64,000 bases of DNA, taken from the NCBI GenBank assembly GCA_036674765.1, contig JARVKI010000002.1, positions 310,001 to 374,000 of the forward strand, given 5' to 3'. Position 1 is the first letter of the stretch; every line of letters begins with the position of its first letter. A model generated the notes under the pieces. That model had not been told where the DNA came from. It worked only from the letters and a program-made list of their open reading frames with translations, and did no database searches. The DNA comes from Seiridium cupressi. Lineage: Eukaryota > Ascomycota > Sordariomycetes > Amphisphaeriales > Sporocadaceae. Below, one piece after another: positions 35,139 through 45,833 of this stretch. Position numbers and translations under genes: made by a program.

Positions 35139-36851
35139 ATGGCGACCAAATTTCGGGTCACAGATCACCCTGAGGCCCCGGAAAGTGACTACGGCTCGGA
35201 TTTCAGCTTGGAAGAAGAGAGCATTGTGATTCAACTCCTCGAAAGTATTCAGGCAGACGCGAAGGAAGGCGCGCTATCCCAGAGATCTCCAAGCAGTTCA
35301 GTCTTGCAAACCGACTTGGACGCGGCAATTGCAGCGGGGCTTTTTGCATCCTCGTCGCTGGATGAGTTCGATCATGAGGATGTATCGGCGGCGCTCGTTG
35401 GCGCTGAGCGCAATCTGCAGGGACAGGTCAAAACACCTGCCGGGCGATACGGAGCTTTGGGCGATGCGGGCGTCAATGGCACAATGGAGATCACATCCAT
35501 GCCGATGGATGGCATCGAATACCCGGATTGTGAGTCGATCTCGCATTATCCTGAAACAAAACTGACTGACTGACCGAAGCGCCTAGTGAGTCGCGCATTG
35601 TCAAAGCTGGACCATGAGCCTCTGCCAAACAAGTCTCCGCCAACGACTAATGATAATGGGAGCCCGGCCGAGGACAGGAGATCACCAATTGAGCGCTTCA
35701 GATCATTTCCAAAGAAGCCACTAACAGTCTCCGATATATCATCTGGGGCGTGGTGTGAACTTCAGTACTGGTATACCCTAACGCAACTTCCCGGTGGGAA
35801 GAAGACAAGAACTGCAGCAATGAAAGGTGGGACCAAAGTTCACCAGAGACTGGAAGATCAGGTTCACACCACTGTCCAAGTCAATGTCAGCCTCAAGGAA
35901 GAGGCGTTTGCACTTAGGTTATGGAATTTTATACAAGGACTTCGAACGCTGAGAGACACGGGTCTTACGCGAGAGCTCGAGGTCTGGGGTCTGGTAGAAG
36001 GCCAGGTGGTTAACGGAGTCATCGATGAGATTAGCTACACAAGCCCGAATCTTGGCTTCGAAGAGGAGCTGAGTCAAAGCCAGTCTTCGCAGGACGGTAC
36101 GACCGAATTTGCGGAGAAGCAATCCTCGATTACGCAGTACTTTGACCCGCACCAACGGCGAATTTACTTGACTGACGTCAAAACCCGAGGTAGCACAAGA
36201 TTACCAACGGGAGCAGCTTTGCGACCATCAAGGGTCCAGCTATTCATGTATCACCGTTTGCTGGGCGAGATGGCTGCTGGCCGATTGGATTTCCCAACAA
36301 TTGTTGCACGATACGGTCTGCAGCTCGACGTGCGCTTCTCAGACGCATTCATGGCGCAGATCGGTAGCCTGCACGATGAGGTGTTCGATGAGCTGGAACC
36401 AGGGGCAGATGCCCTTTCAATGCCGTCAAAGCAAACGGGCACCGGCTACCCTGATCCGTCCCCGAAACCAGACGCGGAAACGTCGCCGCCCCCTGATCTC
36501 ATCCGGTATCGCTCCATCAAGCAAATCTTGCCATTGGTACAGTCGGAACTTCGCGAGACATTTCCCCAGGGTGCCAGTACCCTGGGTGATCTCGTGGCGG
36601 TTGTGTATCGCCATCGAGATGACGGCCGGATCATCGGTAATCACTCATTTCCTACAGATGCCGCCGCTCTGAGCAACTACCTGAAGCTAGACCTTGCCTG
36701 GTGGCTTGGGAAGAGAAATCCAGACGGGGTACCGATTGAAGAGGCGTACAAGTGTCGCATGTGCGAATTTGCGGATAGTTGTGACTGGAGAAGGGAACGA
36801 AATGAGGAGATCGTGCGCAAATCAAGGAGGCAAGCCGGCGAGGGTGCCTAG
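35139..36851 (+). CDS. exo5: Exonuclease V (EXO5/DEM1)
   Basis: Single-strand DNA exonuclease of the PD-(D/E)XK superfamily with a [4Fe-4S] cluster. The S. cerevisiae relative acts in mitochondrial genome maintenance and human EXO5 in nuclear DNA repair. Two exons, 35139-35529 and 35587-36851, with a 57-nt intron, encode 551 aa. Cluster ligands are Cys187 (SGAWCELQYWYTL) and Cys520, Cys523 and Cys529 (KCRMCEFADSC). Nuclease motifs are GTKVHQRLE, the Asp in VNGVIDEIS, the core IYLTDVKTR and the QLFMYHRLL helix. The acidic N-terminus (about 1-130) is disordered. The acceptor TAG at 35584-35586 was chosen because it keeps the frame open into SRALSKLDHEPLP. It is complete. A mitochondrial presequence is not obvious. 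Confidence 0.93.
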
Positions 36852-38661
36852 AGCCAAAGGACGTCAGATTTTGGGTCGTACTGGCAAGGGTATGATGTTT
36901 CTAATGTATTAAATATCTGGTAGGCGGGGACCTGCGGGTTGTGATCCATATATTCAGGGGTTGAACGGGTTCTAGAAAGCCTCTGCATGCCGGCAGAGAA
37001 CCAATGACTTGGCGTCCCAGTTCCATGGCGGTGAATTACTTGTGGATATCAAACGTCTGCCAAGGCCAGGGCACGCGAATTTTCCAGGAATTTTCGGGGT
37101 CCCTGGCCAGAGGAGCATTCTCTCAGCTCGAATGAATGTGCAAGGCGACGGGAAATTGGATGTGCATAACTACATCAAATGCCGGCATCACCAAGTTCTC
37201 ACGCTAAGAGTGGCAGTAGCAGCAGCAGGACCACCCCCACCCAGCAAGGTAGATTGTGAAAAAAGTATGGCGGCTGAAAAGGACACAGTAAGCCAACGAA
37301 AACAAACAAGCATATGGTGGAAGTATAGAAGAAGAGCAGGAAAAAAAAAGTTCCAGGGTCGCAACTGTGGATCCGGTACCACGCACGCGGTGTCAGGGCT
37401 GCGCAGGTGCAGGCCCACGCTTCAATCGAGGAGTCGGACGCACGGCTGACGGTAACTGCCAAAATGGAAAACAGGGGATCTGCATCCCCGTTCCCTGCCT
37501 TTGCCTGTGCGCCAGGAACCACATCCCGTCCCCGACGTGGGGAAAGAATTTTGACTCGGACATGACTTTCCACTTCACTTCTGGAATCACTCATTTCAAA
37601 GCAATACCGTCGCGACACGAGCAAACAGATCGAAGTTCTTCAGGCTGTCGGTGAGAATAACGATGCTAACACTGGTTCATGGGCTCATCGGGTCCCGAGG
37701 ATCAACAATCTGGTCCAGCGGCCCAACCTAACTCCTACACTAAGGCCGCGGATTTTCAGGTACATTACCGTCAACTCCCAGCATCCCTGAAGTACAACGC
37801 TGCGATGCGCGTAAGACTCGTGCCAATCCAAGCTAGGCTCTAAAACGTGTTGTTGGAGTGCATCCTGGGAAGGCGACGAGCTGAGGACGTGTAGTGTACA
37901 CGCAGGTGAGGTTACCGCGAAGCAGGTATTACTCGTAGTCGATAGAGCATCAATGATCGCCGCTGGCGCGAGCGACGGACAGCTTTCACTACATTGGACG
38001 AATCGGCAGGCCGCGTGCATGCTCGGGTGACTCTTTGGGGCCGTGTCTCCTTCTTAAAACATTGACGTGATCGTCACTGGGGGATGGACCAGGCACCCTC
38101 CGCCTTGGCTGAAGTTCGTTCGTTGTGTCATTGGGCCGTTGGAGCGCAGCGTTCCCACATGCGTTCGACTTCTGGGAAGAGCTAGAACGACCAGCGGGTG
38201 AGGCCGCTCCTGATGCGGTGTACGTCAGGTCCACATCCCCCGCTTCGAGTCAATCTGTATTGCCAACAGGCCAGCCGAGTCAGGGCGACTGCTCGCCGCG
38301 GGCACTAATCTGATGTTTGGTCCATGAATCGTCACCGCTCGAGCCTGTGGATCCCAGAAGAGGTCCCTTGAGTCTCGATTCTTGACTAACAACCCAGAGA
38401 AAGCATCTTGCCGGAAGTCCTCATCCAGCCCGGTCCCTCTCTTTCGTTCCCACTGTCCGTCAGCCATTTCACCCCCGAACGAGGGACCCTGCGATGTTCT
38501 TATTCGCATCCAACGAACTCCGTGCATGAACTCTGTCCGTCGTTTTCGTTCCTGGTCACTCTTTTCCGAGATTCATTCCTTCTTGTCACCTTTAATTAGA
38601 CTTCACGGTTCCCAACCCAAGACAGCCCCACCAATATTTAGGTTTGTGGTGTAAGACATAG
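36852..38661. other. Long 5' flank of the RGS-LOV gene
   Basis: About 1.8 kb without a recognisable gene. Short open frames occur on both strands, with no domain. It should hold the exo5 terminator and the promoter of the RGS-LOV gene. Short upstream open frames near 38,400-38,650 could lie in its leader, but this cannot be decided without transcript ends. Confidence 0.4.
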
Positions 38662-40769
38662 ATGTCGCGAACTTCCAAGGCGAAAGAACCTTCGCGGTCG
38701 AGGGGGAGTGAATCTGAATTTCGACGCATGAGCACTCCTTTGTTGCCAACCAACTTTAATTACATGGATGGCGCGCCTGCAGTCCCGCGGGTGCTCTCCC
38801 CTCCGCCGACGCCACGGAGCTCTCGGCCACGGCCAGACAGGCTATCATTGCGTCTGCGCAGCAATTCCGGTCTTAGGATGCACACGAACGATGCAGCGCT
38901 CAGCCAGTACACGGATTACCAGAGCGGTGGGCAGCAGTCCCCAAGAAAGGCAAACTATGCCGATTCCATCCCCGAGCATGGCCATCAACAAATTGACGAT
39001 GTACTTTCGCCCAGAAGTACTCGCCCAAACTCGCGGAATAGCATGCCTTGGGTATCAGCGGACTTAAGCTCGTCTTTACCATTCCTGGACTTGTTTGGAA
39101 AGGATGCGTTTCACATGGCCATGGAGAGTCCGTCCATCATCCGTCATTTAGTCAAGTATTGTGAAGAGCACGGTTGTGAAGAAAACATTGATTTTCTTAT
39201 GAAGGTGAGTCGATCGCGAAGTTAGCAACGGGATCAAGGGACGTGTTGTGCTGACACCAGTACTAGATCAGAGACTACAACTCCGCCTTGAGTGACATGA
39301 CCTCGGTTTTGGCATCCATATCAACAACGTACACATCGATAGGGGCATCCACACCCTTGAATCTTCCTCCAATGGTGTCGCGACCCCTCAACGCGGACAT
39401 CAAACGAATTGCCAACTCCATCATTCCCAGTCTGGAGTCTGTGTTCTTTGAGTCGAGATCATTTGCTGAGGACGAGCTAGCTCAGAACGTGTTCCCAAGC
39501 TTCGTCAAACACCAATTAGTCCACTGTACAGCAGCAGAGCTCGCCAGCGATAATTCCACCGACTCTTCACTAGATTATCCTGGGCTTGGGACATCGTTTT
39601 GCATGACTGACGCCTCCAACCCAAAAAGCCCGGTGGTTGCGGCTTCGGAGGACTTTGAGGAGGTGACGGGGTATCCTTTCAAGGAAGCCATTGGGAAAAA
39701 CTGTGCCTTCCTGCAAGGACCCTTTACGGACCCCGAAGCACTTCGTCGGATGCAAATAGCCATGAGGGATCAGCGAGAGATTGTCGAACTCATTCTCAAT
39801 CATCACAAAAACGGAGAGCCATTCTGGAATCTCCTTTTCCTTCTGCCTCTCAAGGATACCCAGGGGAACTTGCAGTACTGGCTAGGTGCTCAGATCAGCG
39901 TGTCTGAATGTATGAGCAGCCGTAAGGAACTGCTGCAAGTACTCAATGGTGGTCAGCCTTTCGCTATGGATAGTGACTCGATTGACGGTTCGACGGTCCA
40001 GAGTGAGCAGTCTCTGGGTAGGGAGACGCCAAAAGAGAGCCGATCCCGGAAGAATAGCCTTGCACATAGCAGACGCAACTCCAGAGATTCGGGCTCGTCA
40101 CGGCATTGGTTCTCTAGCTTCAGGAAAGGGTCCATGGCGTGCCCACCGTCGCCACCGCCCATCCCAGAAGGCTTTGATACAACTTCGACGTCAGGAAGCA
40201 AGAAATCGAAGACATCGCAATTCTCGTCGCAGAAGTTCCCATCTCGACCAAAGACTGTATATCCTACACCATACACGTATTACATGGTCCTAAGGTGTAT
40301 CAGTGGTGGCGGGTCATCCAATCAACGTCAACCAACACCTGGCGCGCGCAAGAAGCATAGCTCAAAACTAATGGTCTCCTTTTATTCCGATGCCGTGCTC
40401 GAGCTCCTCTCGCTCCCATCGGATATAGCGCAAGCGGATATCTTTCAGCTACTCGCAGAAACTGCCCATTCGCCGTCGGTGACGAAGACTTTCAAGGCGT
40501 CTGTGCGCGAAAGCATTGATCGGGGAGAGTCCACCAGCCTGGAGTTACTGTTGGAGCGAGGACGGAAAAGAAGAGCGAGTACAGGGGCCAGCAACAAGCG
40601 GCCCTCGGCATTTGATTTGCAAAGCCTGCGCGGCGACGATCGGGAAGACAAAAGACTGGGAAAGACGTCGAAGCACGAGAGGTTATGGAGCCACTGGACA
40701 CCAATGAAAGACGATAATGGCCATGTGGACTGGGTTGTATTAACCGTCAGTCCGACTGGCGAAAAATGA
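38662..40769 (+). CDS. RGS-LOV-PAS blue-light photoreceptor
   Basis: Predicted photoreceptor with an N-terminal RGS (regulator of G-protein signalling) domain and a LOV flavin domain, as in the fungal RGS-LOV family that includes Botrytis BcLOV4. Two exons, 38662-39204 and 39267-40769 (62-nt intron), encode 681 aa. A Ser/Pro/Arg-rich start (1-125) precedes the RGS region (about 135-270; SLPFLDLFGKDAF, then IRHLVKYCEEHGCEENIDFL). The LOV domain is about 290-395: GTSFCMTDAS, then GKNCAFLQG with adduct Cys327, then NHHKNGEPFWN and the terminal-strand Gln in WLGAQISVSE. A basic, aromatic-containing segment (about 439-469; RHWFSSFRKG) follows, as expected for light-switched binding to anionic lipids. 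The C-terminus (about 520-680) looks like a divergent PAS domain. Intracellular, probably moving between cytosol and plasma membrane; GAP activity is not shown. Confidence 0.87.
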
Positions 40770-42137
40770 GCGGGTAAGACGTTTGATGGCATGTCAGGGT
40801 TATTGCATAGATCGGAGTCTCATTGCGAGCATCTTTCTCGCGGCGGAAAGGGTGTGTAATATTTAACGATGTAATGTCTTGTACACGTTTTGTACACTTA
40901 CGACTGATGTATGTTAGCTTAGTAGATACCTTGAACTGCAATGCATTGTTGTTTATAATTGTTATGCTTCTCGCATCTGCCCTAATATTGTAAAATGACT
41001 TCTCGGATTTGTTTGTCTTGTTCGAGAACTCCACTCAGCGCACTGCTCTTTACAATCGCTTTTGAACTCCTGATGATGCTCACTGTTTGTTCGGCCCGCC
41101 ATACATACCGCCCTTAGATGAACTGAACAAACACACATGCTTTGACGTGATTCTATGGGTGCTAGTTGGTTGTTGGCGCGATAATTTCAAGCAGTCATTT
41201 TTCATTTGCTCTTTCCCTTCTTATACTGTGAGTAGGTATGGTGTCACTGTTTGTGTTCGCTTTCATGGAAGTTACTGCCGTACAGTTAGCTAACTTTCAA
41301 GCATGATAAAATTTTCCCTCTTCTCTTCTTTCTAGAAACGCCGTACTTGCTAGACTGGTGCTGGTAGAACCCTCGAATGCATGTCAGGACGCATGCCGAT
41401 GCTGCTAGCCTCTGGCCTAGAGCACGACGTTTAGGGGGTGTGGGCACGTCAATGCAAGATTCAGGGATTTCCAGTTCTTTGGGTCTGCCTTGCATATCGC
41501 AATGTCAATGGTTGGGTTTGCCTAATGCCACTGATTCAAGCACCTGGCACCAGGTCAATCGAGGATCTCTGTATGCGTACAGCGTGTCTAGAGCTGTATA
41601 CGCGCATATCGCGTTAGATACCACAGCCTGTGATTCTCTTCTAGGTATTTACGATGAAGAAGTGGCGTCCCGCAGACAAAATTTTAACATCCTGGAGCAA
41701 GATTCTGGTTGGAATTAGAGTTAACAACGATCCTCGTGCACACTAGTACGTAACGTAACTTCGGCAGTCTAGCCAGTGGGCGGCTACGACGTCAGCAGGG
41801 GTCACTGCATGCAAGCTGAGCGAATGGGGGCCTCCCGTGATGGCGCCTGCCCCTCAAAATTGGCTGGCCACGAATGCGGCAAGAATCATGGCACAGCTGT
41901 CGTGGACTGCCAAGTCGGTTAGGGGCTGCTTATCTCGACTTGGTTACGGTAAATCCTTGTGACGTGGAAAGTCAACATCGTCGCCCGCGTACTCCTAAAG
42001 CTTCATGCCGCACTTCGCGCGCCATCACACTTCCATTGCCTGTTCGTCTGATCATCGTCTAGTGCTGTGCCGCGTCGCCATGACCGGCAGTTGGTGCGTG
42101 GTCAAAGACAGCCTCGATCGGTCATAGCCAGCCAGCA
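40770..42137. other. Intergenic, 5' flank of the GT90 gene
   Basis: About 1.4 kb with only short open frames and no recognisable domain. It contains the terminator of the RGS-LOV gene and the promoter of the glycosyltransferase gene. Confidence 0.4.
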
Positions 42138-44093
42138 ATGGCCCTCTTCCCACCGCCGCGCCAGCGAAGCTGGTCATCCCGGACAACAGACTTCTTCGCT
42201 TCCCTGAGATGGCAATTCATATTGCGATACGCCGTGTTCGCATTTGTTTTTTCCTTGGCCTTGTCGGCCGTCTTGCTCTTCCGCCGTCCCGAGGGCTTCT
42301 TTGGCAGGAGTGAACACTACTACGACTACCTATGGGACGATGTCTCCTCACCCTCGACAGCCGGGACACCGAGTCCAGAGGGGAAAACGCAACCGCCCGT
42401 GGTCAAACACCCGATCGAAGAGCTCGTTGCTGATGGACATGCGTTGCAAGAGAAGTTGCTCGCCCAGCGCAGCAAGGACCTGCCCACCGCTGCAGATCGA
42501 TATCGCAAGCGACGTGGCCGACACCCTCCCCCCGGTTTCGATGCCTGGATGCAATATGCAGTAGACCACGATGCGATCATCGTCGAATCATTCTTCGACC
42601 GGATATACCACGATCTAACCCCGTATTGGGCTCTCGATCACGCCACCCTCGCAGAGCGCGCCTCGTCATGGCATCACGTTGTTCGCGTAAGAGATGGCCA
42701 AGCATATCCCATTGGTAACACCCAAGGACGTGTGGCATGGCTTCAACTCTGGACTACGCTGGTTAATGAGTCAGCGCCGTTCTTGCCCGATGTCGATATG
42801 CCTATCAACTACATGGACGAGTCGCGATTGCTTGTGCCTTGGGAGGATATCGACAAGTATGTCACCAAAGAGCATACGATGCGCTCGCTCGTGCCGAGGG
42901 AGAAGGTGGTGAAAGAGTTCTCGGGCTTGGCCGCTGTGGATGCAAAGCGGAACCTTACTGAATCCTACGATCCAGAATGGGTCAAAAGCGTGAGTTATTG
43001 GGACCTTACTCGGGCCGCCTGTGCTCCAACCGCGCCATCCCGCAATATCCCCACGTTTCCGGACTTTGAGCAGCTGCCGACGTTCTCGAAGAGTTGGAAT
43101 CCCGGCTATTCTCATAGAGGATATGTTCGCAACTTTTCTGCGGCCATTGATCCGTGCATACAGCCTCATCTACGAGAGATGCATGGTACATTCGTGGAGC
43201 CACTAACCATGTCGACGAGCAGGGAGCTGATTCCTCTTTTCGGCGGGTCAAAGCTTCCTGGAAACAATGAGATCTTAATCCCAGGCGCCATGTACTTGAC
43301 AGACGATCCGTTTTATTCGGGTGGTGTGGAACACGGCCCTCCGTGGAACCAGAAAATTGACGGCATCGTTTGGCGCGGTGTCGGTTCAGGAGGTCGAAAC
43401 AAAAAGGAGAACTGGTCACATTTCCAGCGCCACCGCCTTGTCGAGATGCTGAATGGATCGACCGTTTCTGGAATGGAGGAGTCTCACACTCGAGCCCCTA
43501 CATTCGAAATGCCGTCAGCGCAGAAGTACGATTTTCCTCGACGAAGGACGGGCACGATTGGCAAATGGCTTGAGACATTCGCTGATGCCGGTTTCGTCAA
43601 CCTGCTCTGTTTCCCGGCCGACTCGAATTGCACATACGTGCAACCATATCTCAGTGAGGTCGAATCGATAAAGATGGTGGATCAGTACAAGTACAAATTT
43701 ATGCCCGACGTCGACGGAAACAGCTTCAGTGCACGCTACCGTGGCTTCTTACTATCGACCTCTCTGCCCATCAAGGCCACAGTCTACGCCGAATGGCATG
43801 ATGACCGGCTGGTGCCGTGGCAACACTTTGTGCCCATGGACAACACATACCAAGACCTCTACGGTATCCTAGATTACTTTACACGAGACAAGAAGGGCGA
43901 CGACTCGGCACGGTTCATCGCGGAATCAGGTAGAGACTGGGCTTCGAAAGTTCTGCGCCGCGAGGACATGCTGTTGTATGTCTGGCGTTTGCTGCTCGAG
44001 TTTGCCAGAGTGTGCGATGAGAAAAGGGAAGTGCTTGGTTACGTCGACGACTTGAAGGCGATGACTGGGTTTGACGACAACGGAGATGTATAA
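42138..44093 (+). CDS. Glycosyltransferase family 90 (CAP10-like)
   Basis: Type II Golgi-membrane glycosyltransferase of the GT90/CAP10 family. Cryptococcus members transfer xylose in capsule and glycolipid synthesis, but the substrate here is unknown. Single exon of 651 aa. A short cytosolic N-terminus is followed by one transmembrane helix (about 25-48, WQFILRYAVFAFVFSLALSA) and a luminal stem. The catalytic CAP10 region lies at about 330-620: IDGIVWRGVGSGGRNKKENW, YKYKFMPDVDGNSFSARYRG, LLSTSLPIKATVYAEW and LVPWQHFVPMDNTYQDLYG. The last two correspond to the conserved Tyr/Trp-rich donor-site region. The expected N-glycosylation sequons are present (NLTES, NFSAA, NGSTV, NCTYV). It is complete, with no sign of decay. 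Confidence 0.93.
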   Translation: MALFPPPRQRSWSSRTTDFFASLRWQFILRYAVFAFVFSLALSAVLLFRRPEGFFGRSEHYYDYLWDDVSSPSTAGTPSPEGKTQPPVVKHPIEELVADGHALQEKLLAQRSKDLPTAADRYRKRRGRHPPPGFDAWMQYAVDHDAIIVESFFDRIYHDLTPYWALDHATLAERASSWHHVVRVRDGQAYPIGNTQGRVAWLQLWTTLVNESAPFLPDVDMPINYMDESRLLVPWEDIDKYVTKEHTMRSLVPREKVVKEFSGLAAVDAKRNLTESYDPEWVKSVSYWDLTRAACAPTAPSRNIPTFPDFEQLPTFSKSWNPGYSHRGYVRNFSAAIDPCIQPHLREMHGTFVEPLTMSTSRELIPLFGGSKLPGNNEILIPGAMYLTDDPFYSGGVEHGPPWNQKIDGIVWRGVGSGGRNKKENWSHFQRHRLVEMLNGSTVSGMEESHTRAPTFEMPSAQKYDFPRRRTGTIGKWLETFADAGFVNLLCFPADSNCTYVQPYLSEVESIKMVDQYKYKFMPDVDGNSFSARYRGFLLSTSLPIKATVYAEWHDDRLVPWQHFVPMDNTYQDLYGILDYFTRDKKGDDSARFIAESGRDWASKVLRREDMLLYVWRLLLEFARVCDEKREVLGYVDDLKAMTGFDDNGDV

Positions 44094-45251
44094 AGCTTTA
44101 AAACTCAAGCAGCCGTAGGACTTGCGGTTCATGGGTTTATGCGTTGGTTCGCGGAGAAGATACCATCATTGTAATGTGCATTGTATTCCTTAGCAGGCGT
44201 TTCAGGTCATGAAATTAGACTTAGTAGCATCAACATTCGAGGAAGATCGGAGTTAATGTATCATTGCTCGGGTCATCCAGCGTCAACTCAAAAGCCTCGA
44301 GGCCACTACCGTGCATTGCAATCTGTTTGAAAGGGACCAAAACTAATGTCATCTTTGATATGATCAGAGTGAGCAGGATACAACGCGGATATCACAATAA
44401 TCGTAGCATCATGAAGAATACGGGGTGTAACGCTAATTTTGGTGTGCTATCAGGCGTAGGAAGCGAGATATTATTTGATCATGATGCTGTTTTTAGCCCT
44501 TCCCGCTGTGGTCCATCCCGAATACCATACCACGCCCAGCAACGGTGGTCCTTCGTCTTGGTTAGGTTATACCACAAATCGGTCTCCAATAGTGTCAGGA
44601 TATTACACCACACATCATTGTATTGCTGATTCTGTCTGGTATACTTTTGTTTTGGACATAATTTCTGCTCCTTTTGCTTTTGATTCTTTGAGAATCTGTC
44701 CAGGCATAATTACGAGAAAAGACAAACACCATTGCAGCAGGAGATATTGAATTATTTGGAGTATGTAATACGATGGCAAATTTCCTCTGCCATGGTCCAC
44801 CATGTCCCTTTGAGATATAGATAAGAGCGAGCACGCATGCCGAGACACTGCCGATCATGACCCAACAAGTATCGGATCGATGGGGGAGGCTACCACAAGT
44901 GGATCTTGATGATTGTCGCAGCCCAACCTTCTCCTCCACTTACCCTACAAGCTAGGTCAGAAACAGCGACTTTCTCTAAACAGTGAAGCGGATAATTGGA
45001 TTTCATCTACACGTCAGAGTTTGGAAGAACTAGTTTTTGTGTGTGTGTGTCTGTATTAAATTGATATTATGGATGCCGGGTGGTATTATGCTGATGCTTG
45101 TCCCAAATCAAAACCTCATGTGTGAGGCAAACGCCTTTGTCTAATGCAAATGAATCCTGACCAAATTCTCTAACCATGCAATGCCATAACCTCATACTAT
45201 CCAAACCAAGCCATTATACGTCATGTATCGACGATGTATGCATCGATACCC
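44094..45251. other. Convergent intergenic stretch
   Basis: This lies between the GT90 gene (+) and a small secreted-protein gene (-), so it contains two terminators. It has a short TG microsatellite at 45,038-45,050. Open frames here are short and without domain. Confidence 0.4.
45038..45050. repeat. (TG)6 microsatellite
   Basis: A simple run of TG dinucleotides (TGTGTGTGTGTGT) in intergenic sequence. It has no evident function. Confidence 0.9.
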
Positions 45252-45833
45252 TTACAGAGTGAACATGAAGCTGGCAGCTCCCAGCAGAAGTGCCGTCATG
45301 GCGTAAGGCACATGTGCGCTCATAGCGCCGCTCGTGCCGGGCGTGGAGGTGGGCGTGGAGGTGCCCGTGGCAGCCGCCGTCGGTATGTAGGTTGTGCGCA
45401 GCGTGGTAGTGGCGTTGGTGGAGGTGCTGTTTCCTCCTCCCGTTGCGGTTCCGTTGCCGCCCGAGGACGAGCCGGCGGTGGCGTTGCTCAGGCACACGAT
45501 GCTGCCGACCTGGACGGTGTTGGTGGAAAGGTACGACGGCGTGCTGCTGGTGAAGGGCAGACCGCGCGAGCCCGTGCCGTTCGCGGCTGCGTAGGGCGTG
45601 CAAGTGATGCTGTCCACTGGAATCTCCGAGGCACCGGTGAGGTAGAGGGTTGATACGGCGCTCAGGGCTTGGGCGTTGGTATAGACGGGCCCAACGGGGA
45701 CGCTGATAGTGTTGTTTGTCAGGCCGCTACCGGCACCGCCGTGAGATGCTTGGATGACAATGGTCGCGCTGGGGGTAGCAGAAGCCAGGCCGGCGAAGGC
45801 GGCGGCGGAAGCGGCGAGAGTGCTGGTACGCAT
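45252..45833 (-). CDS. Small secreted GPI-type surface protein
   Basis: Uncharacterised 193-aa fungal surface protein in one exon. A clear signal peptide (MRTSTLAASAAAFAGLASA) leads to a small Gly/Asn-containing domain (about 20-115) with two cysteines (SITCTPYAA and VGSIVCLSN) that may form a disulfide. A Ser/Thr/Gly-rich, probably O-glycosylated stalk (about 115-170) follows, and then a hydrophobic C-terminus (YAMTALLLGAASFMFTL) that fits a GPI-anchor signal. Several N-glycosylation sequons are visible (NNTIS, NGTGS, NATAG). There is no CFEM or enzyme motif. It is probably a cell-wall or membrane-anchored protein. The GC-rich antisense frame over the same locus is a shadow. Confidence 0.82.
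   Translation of the reverse strand: MRTSTLAASAAAFAGLASATPSATIVIQASHGGAGSGLTNNTISVPVGPVYTNAQALSAVSTLYLTGASEIPVDSITCTPYAAANGTGSRGLPFTSSTPSYLSTNTVQVGSIVCLSNATAGSSSGGNGTATGGGNSTSTNATTTLRTTYIPTAAATGTSTPTSTPGTSGAMSAHVPYAMTALLLGAASFMFTL

Noticed and set aside
40296..40353. Intron inside the C-terminal part of the RGS-LOV gene
   Set aside because: The candidate GTGTAT...GCAAG segment is 58 nt and would break the frame.
45234..45653. Arg/Gly-rich plus-strand frame near 45.4 kb
   Set aside because: Antisense shadow of the Ser/Thr/Gly-rich GPI protein; its composition is explained by GC-rich repeats.
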